Below are positions 35,201 through 50,200 of a stretch of 64,000 nucleotides of DNA, piece by piece. Made by a program: the position numbers and the translations under genes. The notes under the pieces are model-generated. The model was given only the letters and a program-made list of their open reading frames with translations. It was not told the origin of the DNA and did no database searches. Numbering within the stretch: position 1 is the stretch's first letter; every line of letters begins with the position of its first letter. Origin of the DNA: Loripinus fragilis (taxonomy: Eukaryota > Mollusca > Bivalvia > Lucinida > Lucinidae); the NCBI GenBank assembly GCA_964019695.1, contig OZ026520.1, positions 34,700,620 to 34,764,619 of the forward strand, given 5' to 3'.

Positions 35201-38200
35201 ATGAGCCTTCCCTGGCTGCCTATGTAATGAGTACATGGGTGAAAGTTCAATACTTCCAAAATCCTGGACTTTCGTAATTTCAATTTTAAAACTTGCAATA
35301 TGCCCACTAAATATCTACAATATCAAGTTTAAATGGTCAATTGTCCTAAGACATACTAAAAATAAATCAGAGAAGCTAATACAATCTCCTTAATTCAGCA
35401 TTTTGAGGATGACTTTCTGTGGAAAGTCATCCTCAAAATCCTGAATTCAGGAATAATCCTGAAAACTTTCACCCATGTGAGTATCGAAATCTCACAACCT
35501 TGCTCAGGTCTACAAGACTCACCTTTTTATATATGCCAACAGCTTTAGCATACTTTTTCGTAGCTTCACTAAGTTTATCCTCTAACTCATGAACCCGTAA
35601 CTCCAGTTGTGTCTTCTCATCTACGAGCGCCGCCTTAGACTGGGCCACTATTCTGTCATGATTCTCATGAGCTTTGTGATATTGTTCTTTTGTAAGTTTT
35701 AATTCCTCGCGTAACAGTTCCACCTGATTTCTCATTCGTATATTGTCGTCTGTCATGTCATGTTCATTGCCTAGGTAACTATTTAACTCTGTCTCTAGTT
35801 TTGTAATTCTACTCTTTAGTTCTGAATTTTGCATTCTTTCACGTTCTAACTGATCCAGCAGTGATGTTTGGTGGGATAGCTGAGACCTGAAAGTTTGAAA
35901 ATAATTAAATAAAATCCAGCAGTGATGTTTGGTGGGATAGCTGAGACCTGAAAGTTTGAAAATAATGAAATAAAATAAATAGAAAATATTACACAAGTTC
36001 TCATTTTTAATTGAATTTATTCAACAAGTCGGGGAAAAGTGATAAAATGCGAGGCTTCCGAGCATTTTATCGCTTTTTCACAACAAGTTTAATAAATTCA
36101 ATAATATAAAAACATGAATGTTAGATAGAGGTTATTAAATGATTGCTCATGTTCTATTGAATTTATTAAACGAGTTGAGGAAAAGTGATCAAATGTGAGG
36201 CTTGCAGAGTATTTTATCGCTTTTTCGCAACAAGTTTTATAAATTCAATAATACAAGAGCATGAATGTTAGATTCTATTTATCATATGAACATGTTGAAA
36301 TCTCATTTCTGGTGTAAATGAAAAAAGTCAATAAGCAATGCTTATTAGATACCCCCGCACAGTAAGGGTCAGTGAAAAAACTTAGTTTTGGCAAATGATA
36401 GTTCAAACCAGCAGACCCTGGTTTTGAAAAAAAGATTTCAGTAGAATCTGTGAAAACAAGATTTCAGTAGAATCTATGCAAATGATCTTAAAGCTTGCAA
36501 TCTGGAACATTTGTTTAGATCAAATACACAAAATTATTAACACTTGAAAGCTCTATATGTCAAAGCTTATACTGGAAAAATAGTCTAAGTTCTCATAGAT
36601 GTCATTTTATCAAAAATTATTTTTTCCAAACCAAACTCCTTCATGCATATGTTCAATGTGTCTATATTGTAAAGGCAACATATCAAATTGCTCCATCAAA
36701 AGCTGTGGTAGGAGTTGATCGGCCCATGGTGGCACCATCAATGCATATACAAAAGCCTTGCTAGGGGAAAATGGTCTAAGTTCTAACAGCTGTCATTTTG
36801 TCAAAAATTATTTTTTCCAAATCAAACTCCTTCATGCATATGTTCAATATGTCTACATTGTAGCGACAAAGCATCAAACTGCTCCATCAAAAACCGTGGT
36901 AGAAGTTGATCGGCCCATAAAGGCACTATCCATGCATATACAAAAGCCATATAAGTGAAAAAATGATCTCATACAGGTTCGCACATTTAATAGGTCATAT
37001 TAATGACGACGTTGCATAACGTGCAATGTCGGCCAAAACTGAAACCATAGGAGCAGGAGTAGAGAAAGTGAAAATTTCAGCAAATCCTGACAAATTAATT
37101 GCCAAAATTTCACTTGCGATCTAACTAATAGCCACACTATGTGCTTTAACCCACTAATAAGAAAGTAACTGGCACTTGAAATTTTAAACTGGGCTCAAGG
37201 AAGTCAATGAAGAAAACACAGGAAATCCAATTTCACCCGTGAAATACTACTTATATTTTCACGGCTTTGAAATACAGCTTTTTATATTTTCACAGCTATG
37301 AAATACAGCTTTTTTAAAATATGCATTATATTTGATAAATATTTTCCTGTATTTCATAACTTTGTTTATAATAAATAGAGAATGTCCAGGCAAAAAACAA
37401 ACTTGACCTGTCACCTCTAGTTCCACAGAACATGGTGCATGCCCGTTGAACCCTTTACATACTAATAAATTCTTCCATCTTATTTGGTACAATGAACTTG
37501 AGATTGATCATTGTACATACCAATGGGTTATAGGTTAAAATTTCAAAACTTAGATTTACTTCAGTCCCTGAAGAATGTTTTTATCTTAGAAAACAGTGCA
37601 GACCATGAAGAAATACCGTATTTGGCTGCATTTCATCTTGGTCTACACTGTTGGCCCAAGTACCCGTTTATAGAATTTCCAGTATACAAAGGATTAAAGC
37701 ATGTTTTATGTATATACTAAACAAAAATAGAAACTTTAAACTTTTTAAATAGACATTTAACCACTTTAACGCAAACTCATTACTTTAAAAATTATACGTA
37801 TATGAAGGCTATACGCCTGACAAGACAACCATGCAAAAAAGTTTCCAACTTGATCAGGCGTTCATGAATAACGTTGAAAAAACGTCAAACTGCATTTTTA
37901 AGTCTGGAAGATTATTAATAAGATATTTTGAATATGTAAACACACTATTCGGGAGTCTTTCGTGTCAGAACATCAAAAATCCACAAACAATGGTCACAAA
38001 GTAAACTGTACTTATACTATGTGTACATCAAAATGAGCGTAAGGAGGCTTTAAGCAGGTCGCCGCTGTACCAAGAGTAATACGCTTGGCAATGATTTTTG
38101 GTTGCTCACGCTTTATTGCTCATAGCCTCGTGAGACGGTTTCAGCAGGCAGGAATATCTACCGATGCACAGGATCAACGAGACATAAGAAAACAATGCCA

Positions 38201-41200
38201 AGATAAGACCGTTAATTTACACTCATGCGTTGACGTAAGGGGTTCTAGCCAGCAACTGTAGATGCAACACACCTAAATGTTTCATACCAGACGATAAAAA
38301 CAAGAATCGGAATAAATGATTTTTGATGTGTTATTTTTTATTTTGACCCCTTACTCATTCCCAATGCTACCAGTCAAACACACGACGTTGCAGCTGTGTT
38401 TCAATTACACAGATCAACTGAGAATTGAACACCCATTAATTTGTTATGATTTGTTTTTACATAGGATAGGTATTGGCGGAGATATTACTGATTAAATAAG
38501 TGTAAAGTTTCTATTTTTGCTCAGTATATATGCAATAAGTACCATTATCTCACAGGTTAAATGTAAATGACAATTGTTTTCCTATATTCAATGAATAAAA
38601 ATAATAATTTGGCCTTCCTGCCAGACGGTGGTCAGCTTGGATCTAGCAAAATTCTTTGTAAGGTTTGCCAAAGCATAACATTATAATCAAACTAATCTGC
38701 CATAAATGCTCATGATGCATAGGCAGTATTCAATAGAACCATCAGGGGACAAAAAATCCACTCGTCTGCTCGTAATTACGAGTGAAATCTAGTAAGGACA
38801 AGTATTTTTTTTCCATATCACTTGTCCTGTAGGACGTGTGGTTTAAAGGATGAGTGCTTTGGGAAGAATTACTCATCCTTTCTAGTTTCACCCTAAAATC
38901 TTAGGGTGAAACTAGCATTTTCTGAGTATTGACTGTGAAATCTTTTTGTCGGTATATGGGATGCAGTTATGAATTTAACTGGGTAGATATCATTTTAACA
39001 GTGATAAAAGGAACTTTATAAGTCATATTACATATTAATCCCTTATGTTCTTTATTGTATACACTATTAAAGGACAAGTACAGTCTACTCTCGATACCTC
39101 GAATTTCAAGGGACTGGGCAAAATATGTCGAGTTATCAGTAGTTCGAGGTAACCAAATCATGACGTATACCTACCATTTTGGGGCGAAATAATTCATGTT
39201 CAACTCGTCCATTGATCGTTATACTGAGCTATTTCATTAATAAACTACGGGATGAATTGATCCAAGAATCAATTGACATTTGAAATTGAAACATTAAAAT
39301 TTCTCAGGTACCGCTACAGCCCTCACATTATGACTATTTTTTCACTTTCTAAGACAAAATAGAATAAACATAGCATTTTCAGTCGGCAGCTGGTCCCGCG
39401 GTCGCAGGTTCTACCCTTCCGTTAGTCCTCATATTTTATGCCCAAACAGTGTACATGCATGTTTCAATTTTCGTCGGCTATATGCCTTCCTAATCTATTT
39501 TTGTCATGACATGACAAATGTCCGAAAATAGCCTTAAATGCATAAGTATGTTTTCAAAATAAAAAAATTGGCCCGAGAAACAATTAAATTATACTTTGGC
39601 CTTAGTTAAAACGAGCAGTCATCGGACAGAGATTGCTCAAATATGACACATTAGCTCATGTAGCCGCTTTGAAGTTGTACCACAATACATCAATAGAATT
39701 CGGCGACAGCGGTCAATTATGTAATTATACATATACAACACACTCATTTACAACTGCATGTGTCACACACGTGGACCAAGTGATCAAACAATTGGTGGTT
39801 TAAATAGGGATAATTAACGCTGAAAGCAGTGGATTAATTGGAGACACATTCAGATAAAAAGGTAATTTCTTTTGAAATGGAATCGAGTTAGGCGTTGAAC
39901 AATACTCTAAAATTGATCAGCGGGACCAGTTTTTCGTAGCGAGTTATCAGTTTTATTGACTTAGCCGTTGTCGAGATAAACGTTGTGGAATTGCAATAAC
40001 ATATAGGGGAAAATACCGGGACCGGGTCGTCAGGTCGAGATAAGTGATAGTATTGAGTTATGCATAGTTGAGTTAACGAGAGTCGACTGTACATGTGTTT
40101 GCAGGATGAGTGAAAATTGTAAGTTACTTGTACTGCAGGACAAGTGCAATATTGAAATATTTTTGTCCCCTGACCATGATTCTTGCATAAATATTTATTC
40201 ATATAGCAGTTTTAACTAATTGTCAAATGAACGAAAATCCATGTTCAAATCAGGAGATTCCTGTGCTGTTTGAACATGGGTTTGAACTTGAAAATACTTA
40301 AAATGAGCCCCAAGTTATTTGCATCAGGTTATACGTGAAGCGTTGTGGACCAGACTGATATTTTCTCCGAGGTTTTCTTCGCAGAGGTTTTCGTTCGCGA
40401 AAGCGTTGGGTCTGGATATGGGTTGTGACGACGTTATGCCATTCTAAAGTTTACAGCTGATGCCATTTTGTTTGGAGAAAACCAGTGTAAGAAAAATGGA
40501 ATTTTAAGGTTTTAGCGATGTTTTCAGTGGCCTTTTGGTTAGAATCAGGTGAGTTATGCAAGAATAATCATCACAAATGTTTGTTTCATTGTATTAACAC
40601 TTGCCGGGTCCCTCGGGAGATGTTTGAACACTTGGCCTAACAGCCTCGTGTTCAAACAGCTTCCTCAGGATCCGGCAAATGTTTATGCATGAAAAAACAT
40701 GTGTAATCCCTATATTCCAGACTAGATTAGGGTCCGCAATTAGAAAATATTTTTTTTCTTATTTCCCACCCAAAACATTATGTTGTGGGTACTCAAAAGC
40801 ACCCAAATCATATATTAAAATTGATGGATACAGGACTTACGTTAAGAGTGTTTAACGAAAATTTAATTTTCTTATTTCTCAACCAAACATATATTGTGGG
40901 TACTCAAAAGAACCATCTCAATGAGACAGTTCTTTTGAGCACCCAAAACATATGTTAAAACTGATGGGCAAGAAAATATTTACAATTTTTCACTGAAAAC
41001 TCTTAAATAAGAAAATATTCTCAATTTTACACTCAAAAACTTCGTTAACCCTTTACCCCATAGACGACTTTTAATGCTTTCGCAAACAGAGCAGACACAG
41101 ATCACGCAGCTCTTGTAAGAGCTGCCTGATCAGGGTCTACTCTGTTTGCTCATGGAAATATGATATGTCTGATTCTACACTAGTGGTACTAACAAGTAAT

Positions 41201-44200
41201 TTCTTTAAAGGATTAGGAAAACAGATAAGGAAAACAGAATACACAACCAACAATGGCCAGGATTATCTAATTTTTATTGAGCCTGATACACCGGTTTCGC
41301 TCACACAAATACACATTATTACAATAGTAACTTGATCTGGCATACTGTATCACATCGAGTGGATTAGGTCATACCATCGGATCACCCGAGACTCGAAGCC
41401 TCGAGGATGATCCAATGGTATGGCCTTATCCATGAGACGTGATACTGTATCCCAGATCAAGTTACTTTTATAGTAATATGTTAATTATATACCTTTTTCT
41501 GACATTATTTTGATTTTATAAATTGTTTTGGGTCTTTAATCCAAAAAAATTGCGGGAACGTTTGCCATTACGTTTTGTCACGTCATATAATATGACGTTA
41601 CGTCATCATGTTTTCCGACTCTGGTTCCATGCTTGAAAATTACTTTACGTAACATCGCCGCAAAAGCAGGTAACCGATGTCAACCTTGTTTTAAGATTTA
41701 GAAAACCTTGGTTCGTTGATCCAGCTTACTGTATCAGACGGCCAGAAAACAGACAGTTCTAAAGTCCTATCATTTATAGGTATATAATAATGACCATTAT
41801 CAAGATAACATAAGGGTAAGAAAATGAAACTGAAGTAGAAAAAAAAAAATGGAAAAAACTATGTCAAGTGATCTAATTGTAAAGTAATTTCTTTGTTCTA
41901 TGTACCAACATGAGGGTGTATTTATATAATTATTCATAGTCGGTGGAACCTAGCATAAATATTCATGATGGAAAGGGTTTAGCTAAACCTATGAAAACTG
42001 TAGATTGCTAGACAAGAATGAGTTCAGAAGCTAGGTAACTTACTTGATAACTAAGAGCTCCTTCTCTGCACTTTCTTTAGCATCCATGGCTTGTGCTACT
42101 CTCTCATCTATCTTTTCTCTCTCCGCCTGCCGGCGTGCTTCTTCATCTATTTTTCTTCTCTCATTCTCCTGGATCTTGGTTTCCAGCTCAAGCCTGAAAA
42201 AAAGTCAGCTATTATAGTACAATTTTCCTTAATCTGGTTTACTTTTTTCATCACTTGCATATTTGCTAGAAAAGTTAAAAGCATCTATGTGCAGCCTTGG
42301 GATTAATAAATATTCAGGGAAGCAAGTGGAAAAAATCATTGTTTTGTGATTAACTGGATGCTTTGCTCTTATTGGGTTTTTTTTTCATCATAAAATGTGT
42401 TCTTGTGTCACTTCCTCTGGGTGCCATGTGATTGTCCATTGTGACATTTCCAGGTCATTTTCACTTGTTTTTCAAGATTCATTCGCTACTATAATGTCTT
42501 TATCTCTTTGATGTGCTAGAACAAATTTCACATGTGCAAACAAAGTAGCCCCAGATCAGCCTGCTCCGAGAGGGGGCAGGCTGACCAGGGATTATTTGTT
42601 TGCCTTCATCAGCAAATTATTTATTGGTAACTAGGATGGCTCAGTCAAGATCATGAACAATAAGATCAAGCAGGCTGTTCAGGGATTGTACATTCTTCAG
42701 CAAACTATTTATTGATAACTAAGTCAGGTTCATCAACTGGAAGATTCCATATTAGAAATTCAGCTCTAAACTCTTCTCTTGCTGGCAGTGACCTTTGTCG
42801 TCTGCTGATAACCTTTTCAAACAGTTTGGACCCAAATCAGGACTGACAAAATGTCCGTCCTGATCCGGATCCAAACTGTTTGACACTCTGAAAGTGTTCC
42901 TTAAAGGTTTTTTTTAAAAAGTTAATTTTGAAAAAAAAGTCAGCAGACAACAATAAAAGCATGAAAAATTACCCAGCATGCAAAGAGTTAAGCTCTCATA
43001 TTATTTGGCTATAGGGACCCTGTCTAGCCACGCCCCAAATTGGTTCCTATCTCCGTTAGCTTTACAGGAGACTGGGACAGTGGATACTATGTGGCGATAC
43101 AGTGACCGAATAGCTGAATAATACACCACTAACTTGTCATTTTCCACTTTGGCAAATTTAGTGAACTCCTCCTCCCTAGCAGCCTGTACACGTCTTACTG
43201 CCTCCCTCTCTTTCTCAACCAAAGCCTGGTCTTGTTGCTGTATAGTGTGTTTAGCTATATCTAATTTCACATTGAGATCTGAAAGATATATGGCCAGGTA
43301 AGCAAACTTTTTGAATATTAAAGTGTTTTTTTCCTTCTCAAGATCAATCTGTTTGAGACGGTTCTTTTGAGTACTAACATATGCTTTGGTTGAAAAATAA
43401 GAAAATTACAGAGCAGTCCCTTTATACTGCTTAGTACTATCTTTGGGATCCGTAAGAATGGACCTTGTTACAAGTGTATAGTGTTATAAAGGGACAATTT
43501 TACAAGGAATTATAATATGGCCATTTCATGGTTATTTTCCTAGAATTCCTTTGTAAAATTCCATGATTAAAAATCTGGGAGCCACAGGAGGACCATGTTA
43601 CATCCTAGTTTAATGGGGTACAACGATATACCGGTATACAGGTAAATAATGATTTGCACTAAATAAATATTGTATCGCGATACGCTTCTAGCTGTACTGG
43701 TACATAAGCCTCATTTCCCTCTAAAAATGCAAGAAAACATCAATTATTTTCTTTGAATCACTGATAAAATTAATCGACCTCTCAGTTACACACAGCAAGT
43801 GAAAATTCGTCTGAACAGTTGACCATCTGTGTGACTGAAATCTCGGAAAATTTTCCTGTCAGTTCCATTATTTCCTTCTACAACGCATTCCAATAATTGT
43901 TGAGTTTTGTTTGTAAAACTAGAGAACAGTGTTTCTAAACTTAATTTTTCATTGCTTCATTAGGCATGATGTTTTTCTTCCAAAAATAGGAGATAAAATC
44001 TATCTATTGTTGTTGAAAATTCAACAACGATCTCTTTCAAAAATACCCCACCCACTAATGTCGGCATTATGAAGCAAATGTGGCATTTGTATTTAAGAGC
44101 CAGAGTTTTAAAAATATAATTTTAAGTATCTGCAACATATAAAATTGCAACCCAATTATTTTTATGAGTCATTTAATTTGATGGATTGCATGTAGATGTC

Positions 44201-47200
44201 AAAACTATTTATAGAACTGCAACAAGTTGAGCTTTTAAAAAAAACGGCAAACAGCAAAAGCATTTGGATGTATGTACCTGTTTGAGCTTCAAAATGAAAG
44301 TTTAGGTTTATGAAAAGTCTAAAAAAAGTTATAAAAATCAGTAATTGGTGAAGTAAATTTAATCACTTCAATACCAAACAGTGGGTGTTACTGGGATTAA
44401 GGGCTGCATGTTTATTTCTTTCATTCTTTAGTTAACATCACACTAGGACAGATATTATGAGAAGGAAGCATCAAAAAGTGACAATTTTTGCAATCCAATA
44501 TCCTTTAGATTTTTGTTTGATTTGATTATTTCCGTCCCATCAACTATCTTTCAGTTAAACAGGGACGGGTCTTCCTGGGTTGAACCAGTACTAAGCTAGG
44601 ATAAATGCGTCTTGCTCAAGGACCACAACACAGTGACGCCGGTGAGGCTTGAACCCACGGCCTCTCGGTCTCAAGTCAAGCACTCTACCACTGAGCCACT
44701 GTGCTCCCAATATCCTTTAGATGAGCTGTTTGTTTTGTTAGTTTTATTAGGGATATTATGAATTGAGAACAGTAACAGAGAGAAATACTACTGTAGTATA
44801 TAGGTATGAGATGTATTGCAGGTTTTTCAAATTGCAATAAATCGCAATACGCTTTTTCGCATATCGTTGCACCCCTACTTATTTATCAAATGACGTCACT
44901 TCTGGGAGTGAAATAACGCAATGCAATAATAAAAGCACCGCAAGCACTGTGTAATACCCCGCCACTGCTGGGGGCACCAAAAGTTATTTTGTGAGATATA
45001 TAATGCCTAAATAGCAACAGAACTGAGATAGACAGTGATATGACGTCCTTAGTCACAATATGTAACCTTTGATGGTCAACATATCTGTGAAGTTTCATTC
45101 TGATACTCCATAAAGTAAATGAACTACAGGTCAAAAACCATTTTCCAGATCAATCAAGGGCGGATAACTCATGAACTGGAAAGGTAAGGGTGACGGTCCT
45201 TACTAAAAATATGTAACCTTTGATGTTCAACATATCTGTGAAGTTTCATTCAGATATTCCATATAGTAAATGAACTACAGGTCAAAAACCATTTTTCAGA
45301 TCAATCAAGGGTAGATAACTCATGAACTGGAAAGGTAAGAGTGAAGATCCTTAGTCACAATATGTAACCTTTGATGATCAACATATCTGTGAAGTTTCAT
45401 TCAGATATTCCATATAGTAAATGAACTACAGGTCAAAAACCATTTTTCAGATCAATCAAGGGCAGATAACTCATGAACTGGAAAGGTTAGAGTGATGGTT
45501 CTTTGTCACAGTATGTAACCTTTGATGTGAAACATATCTGTAAAGTTTCATTTAAATATTCCACATAGTAAAGGAACTACGGGTAAAAAACATTTTTTAA
45601 TTCAATCAAGGGCGGATAACTCACAAACGGGAAAGGTAAGAGTGACGGTTCTTAGTCACAATATGTTACCTTTGATGTGAAACATATCTGTGAAGTTATA
45701 TTCAGATATTCCACATAGTAAAGGAACAATAGGTCAAAAACCTTTTTTCAGACCTATCAAGGGCGGATAACTCACAAACTGGGAAGGTCAGAGTGACGGT
45801 CCTTAGTCACAATATGTAACCTTTCATGTGCAACATATCTGTGAAGTTTCATTCAGATATCATGAATAGTAAAGGAATAACAGGCCAGAAACCATTTTTC
45901 CAATACGAAAAAGGGCAGTAACTCCGTTAAAAATGGACGGATTTTGCCCATTAACAATCCCACACCACTCATCGCCGATAACAATATGTATGCAAAATTT
46001 GAAAAAATTCCGTGAATAAATACTCAAGTTATCGATCGGAAATGGTGAGCACGGACGGACGGACGGACAGACGGACGGACGGACGGACGGACAGACGGAC
46101 AGACACCGAAGGGTATAACATAATACCTCGCCACACTTTAGTGGCGGGGTATAAAAATGATAAACCACTAGTGGTTTACAGATTTTCGGGAAAGGTTATG
46201 AGGTCTATAACAATGTTGCCTACAAAATGACAAAATTAAAGCTTTTTTAAAGCAGAAATGAGATTTCAAAGTAATCTTCATGTCATATGATAAATAGAAT
46301 CTAACATTGGTGCTCTTGAGTTATTGAATTTATCAAGCTTGTAGCGAAAAAGAGATAAAATGCTTGCAAAGCCTCACATTTTAACTCTTTTCCCCAACTC
46401 GTTTAATAAATTCAATAAAACATGAGCACTTATGTAAGATCCTCTAATTGTGTATAATGAGGTGTGTTATACAGGGACTGGAATGTAAATCATTACTTAA
46501 AATTTCTTATCCAGGACTAAGAAATGTGTAAAAAAGTTCACAAATGAGCGCTTTTACCACTGTAAAATACAATAGTGCGGAAGTTTTAAAATATCTATTT
46601 GCATTTTGAAGTCAAAGAATACCTTAATCTGCAATATAATTTTTGAGGGCTCTGGAAGTCTTACCTTCAACAAGATTTGCCAACTTATCCCTGTCTCTCT
46701 CCAGATCTCCCCTCTGTTTTAACATATCCATTTTCATATTTGTAAGTTCTACCTTACTCTTATGTGAAACTTCATCAAAGCGATTCTTATAAGTCATACA
46801 CTCTTTCTCAAGTTCATGAATCTTAATTGTCAATTTATTATGTACGTCTCCAGTGCCTGAGAGATCTTTGGATAAGGCCTCAACTTGTCTGCGTAATGAT
46901 TCTCTTTCAGCCTACAAAAAAAAAAAGTTTGAGACATAATCAACTGCATAAGGGACACAACCCACCCAGCATTTTTTTAGTGTGAGTGTTATATAATCCT
47001 CTCATTTGTGGTGCTATTTCAAAATCATGTTGTGGAGAACAGTGTAGACTCAGATCAGCTGACTTCATCAGAAGACAGCAGATATGACTCAATACTTATA
47101 TTTTCATCTTATATTAACAATCCAATATACACTAATTTCTTTAACCAAGGCCAAATAAAAAATGTTTCTCAGGCCCTACCTCATCTGTTTCAAATGCCCC

Positions 47201-50200
47201 TCATCTGTGTTTTTACAGACCTGAATAACAAAAAAGTGGCCTCATTTATTTTATTCATACGTCAAAATCAAAATATCAACATTTCTATACTTAAAATGAA
47301 CTAAAAAAGGTGCCTCATTTATTTTATTCATACGTCAAAATCAAAATATCAACATTTCTATACTTAAAATGAACTAAAAAAGGTGCCTCATTAGCTTTCC
47401 ATGAAATAAAAAAAAGTGGCCTCATCTGTTTTTTGGGGAAATAAAAAATAAAAATAAAAACCTACCTGCCTCATCTGTTTTTCAAAAAAGTGGCCTGAGA
47501 AACATTTGTTTATTTTTTTAGCCCAAAATACACTATTTTGTCCTTATAAAATGAATTAATTTATTTGGCAGAGAAGTGTTGGAGCAGCCAACAAGCAAAC
47601 TGAAGGAAATAATGTCATCAAGATATGTGAATGATGTCACACAAACTCCTGTAAACAAAGGAAGTTATTGGCTAACATTGATAATACAGTAGGATGGAGG
47701 CAATCCTAGATCATGTGAATTTTCAATATTTTTGAATCAAGAAGGGCAAGAGGCTAAAAATGTTGGTTTTAATTAAGACAACTGCATTGAGAGGATAATA
47801 TAGCTTATAAATTGGTTGTAAAATCTTAACCCATGTCATGCTGAATATTGTAATGTACTATGTACATTTCTCCGAATTTTTTATCCTGTACGCCTGCAGT
47901 ATTTCAGTTGTAAGCATGTATTTTCAGAGTGGAAAACAGTGGATCCTGAACAGATGGCTTTGTAAGAAGCCAGCTAATCTGGATCTACATTGTTTTCAAA
48001 AAGAATAAATTGAGCCGTGGCATGAGATTTCCAACAATTTGGTATGTGCAACCAGCAAAGGCTCAGACCAGCCTGTGCATACGCGCAGACTGATCAGAGC
48101 CTTTGCTAGTCGCTTGAGTATTCTATGATTGTTAAGCTACTGACTGACCACCATTTGGAGTTTCTAAACTTAAAAGGAGGCTGCAGAGGCTCGTTCTAGT
48201 CTACACATGTCAAAATGCCACATTGTTGGAAATCTCATGCCACGGCTTAATTCATGTTCAGCAGGACAAGGATTAAGAAGAGTTTAAGTAAAAAATAAAA
48301 TTTCTATTTATGTTCTGGTAAAATTCCAAAAACATTTCATCTAATGTATGGAACATTAAAAATTTCAATTCTGCTCAGCACTTGTGAAGATCAAGTTGTT
48401 TCCCACATAAAACATTTCAACTTATGTGCTGGACAACAGTTAAATTTACAATTATGTTTTGCACTTTTGTGAAAAAACCAAGATATTTACAACAACACAC
48501 CAAGTATTTTCAGTAATACTAAATTTACCCTTGTCAGGGTTCATACAGGCAAGTTTGAGTAAAATTCAAGGATTTTTCAAGGACTTCTAAGGACTATCCT
48601 ACAGTTTTCAAGGACTCAAAGTTTATGAAAAACCCTGATTTAAGGGTTAAAATTCTACTTCAGAAATGCTAGACTGAGATAATGGAGAAATTAGTGCTAG
48701 AAATTAGTATAATTTAACTGTTGTGCTTTTATTTGGTGCAGCAATTTTCTGCACAAAAGTTTTATTCTGATTTAGATCTCTATCAACAGGGTTAATTGCT
48801 ACAGAAAATAGAAGAGTTCAAGGACTTTTCAAGGCATTTGTGTGATTTTCCAGTACTTTCCAGGCATATTAAATTTTCAAGCACTTTTCAAGAAAGCACT
48901 CTAAATTCAAGTACTTTTCAAGCCCGTCCGAACCCTGCTTGTCCTGCTGAATCCAGATTTATCTTTTTTTTGAAAACACTGTAGAACCAAATCAGCTGGC
49001 TTCTAACAAAGCCATCTGATCAGGACCTGTACTGTGTTCCATTCTGATTAAAACACATTCTTACAACTGGAATGCTGCAGGTTAACACGACAAGTATTGG
49101 GAATAAAAATATTCAGCATGATAAGGGTTAAAATATTCCTTATAAAAAGTAAAATATTCTCTATAATCAAGACTTAAAACTTACTTCTAGAGATTTTATG
49201 CTGGACTGATGCTCTGTTATCTGTTTTCCTTGTATCCGTACTAAACTTTCAGACTCTGTCCCTACTTTTTCTCTCTGCGCTCTCACTTCATCCATCTCTG
49301 TCATGAGTCCCTTTATTTTTAGATGTAGTTGAGCATTCTCTCTCTGTAGAACCCTTACTCTCTGTGAGTCTTGTGTTCCCTCAGACTGAATCTTCAGTAT
49401 TGTTGTTTCTCGTTCCTTTCTTAAATTTGCAACCTGTAAGAACAAGAGAATCTGTAGCACCAATGGCTGCTCCCCAAATAAATACTTCTTCTAAAAGGGC
49501 TGCAAGTTGATATCTCAAATAATGTTCATGTTATGCTCTGGCAGGGTTAATCCTAGCCCAAAATGATGATGGACCCTTAAAATGGAACAATGGCCCATAT
49601 CCCATTCAAATACATGCAAATTTCCAAATTTTAATGGGCCATTTGAAATTTTTATGGGCCCTTTGCAAAATTTGATGGACCCAAGAATCCTTAATATCCA
49701 CATTAGAGCACAATTGACATGAGATTTGAATAGCTTGTATATGGGGCCCAGTCAAAAATAAAGTCCATTTTAGCAAAACATTAACAGTTTTATCACAAAA
49801 TAGATCCGGCCCATCCTAGGATGAACCCTGCTCTGGACATAAAAAATAAGTATCACAAAGGGCAATAACATATTATGCAAAAGAGAGTTATGGTTCTTGC
49901 AAACTGCACTTCTCCTCATCGAATAATTAAGACTCAAGTTAATAACTCTTATAGTTTTTGTGTTATGCTTCGGACAAAATACAAGTATGAAAAATAACAA
50001 AGGGCAATAGCTCCTAAATTATGTAAGAGAGTTATGATTCTTGTACACTGCACCTCCCCTCATTGAGATCTATCAAATAATAAAGTTTCAAGTTAATACC
50101 TCTTATAGTTTTTGTGTTATGCTCCGGACAAAATACAAGTATGAAAAATAACAAAGGGCAATAACTCCTAAATCATGTAAAAGAGAGTTATGGTTCTCGT

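Noticed and set aside
41579..41606. TGACGT/ACGTCA palindromes as CRE regulatory sites
   Set aside because: Short motifs of this kind are expected by chance in 64 kb and there is no promoter context inside the intron.
43001..43133. Extension of the CEP83 exon beyond 43134 (frame stays open to 43001)
   Set aside because: The extra residues are not coiled coil or family-like, and splicing at 43133 restores the conserved KLELE continuation in phase.
45000..46110. CRISPR-like array
   Set aside because: Whole units repeat without distinct spacers, in animal DNA, between inverted ends: a minisatellite element.
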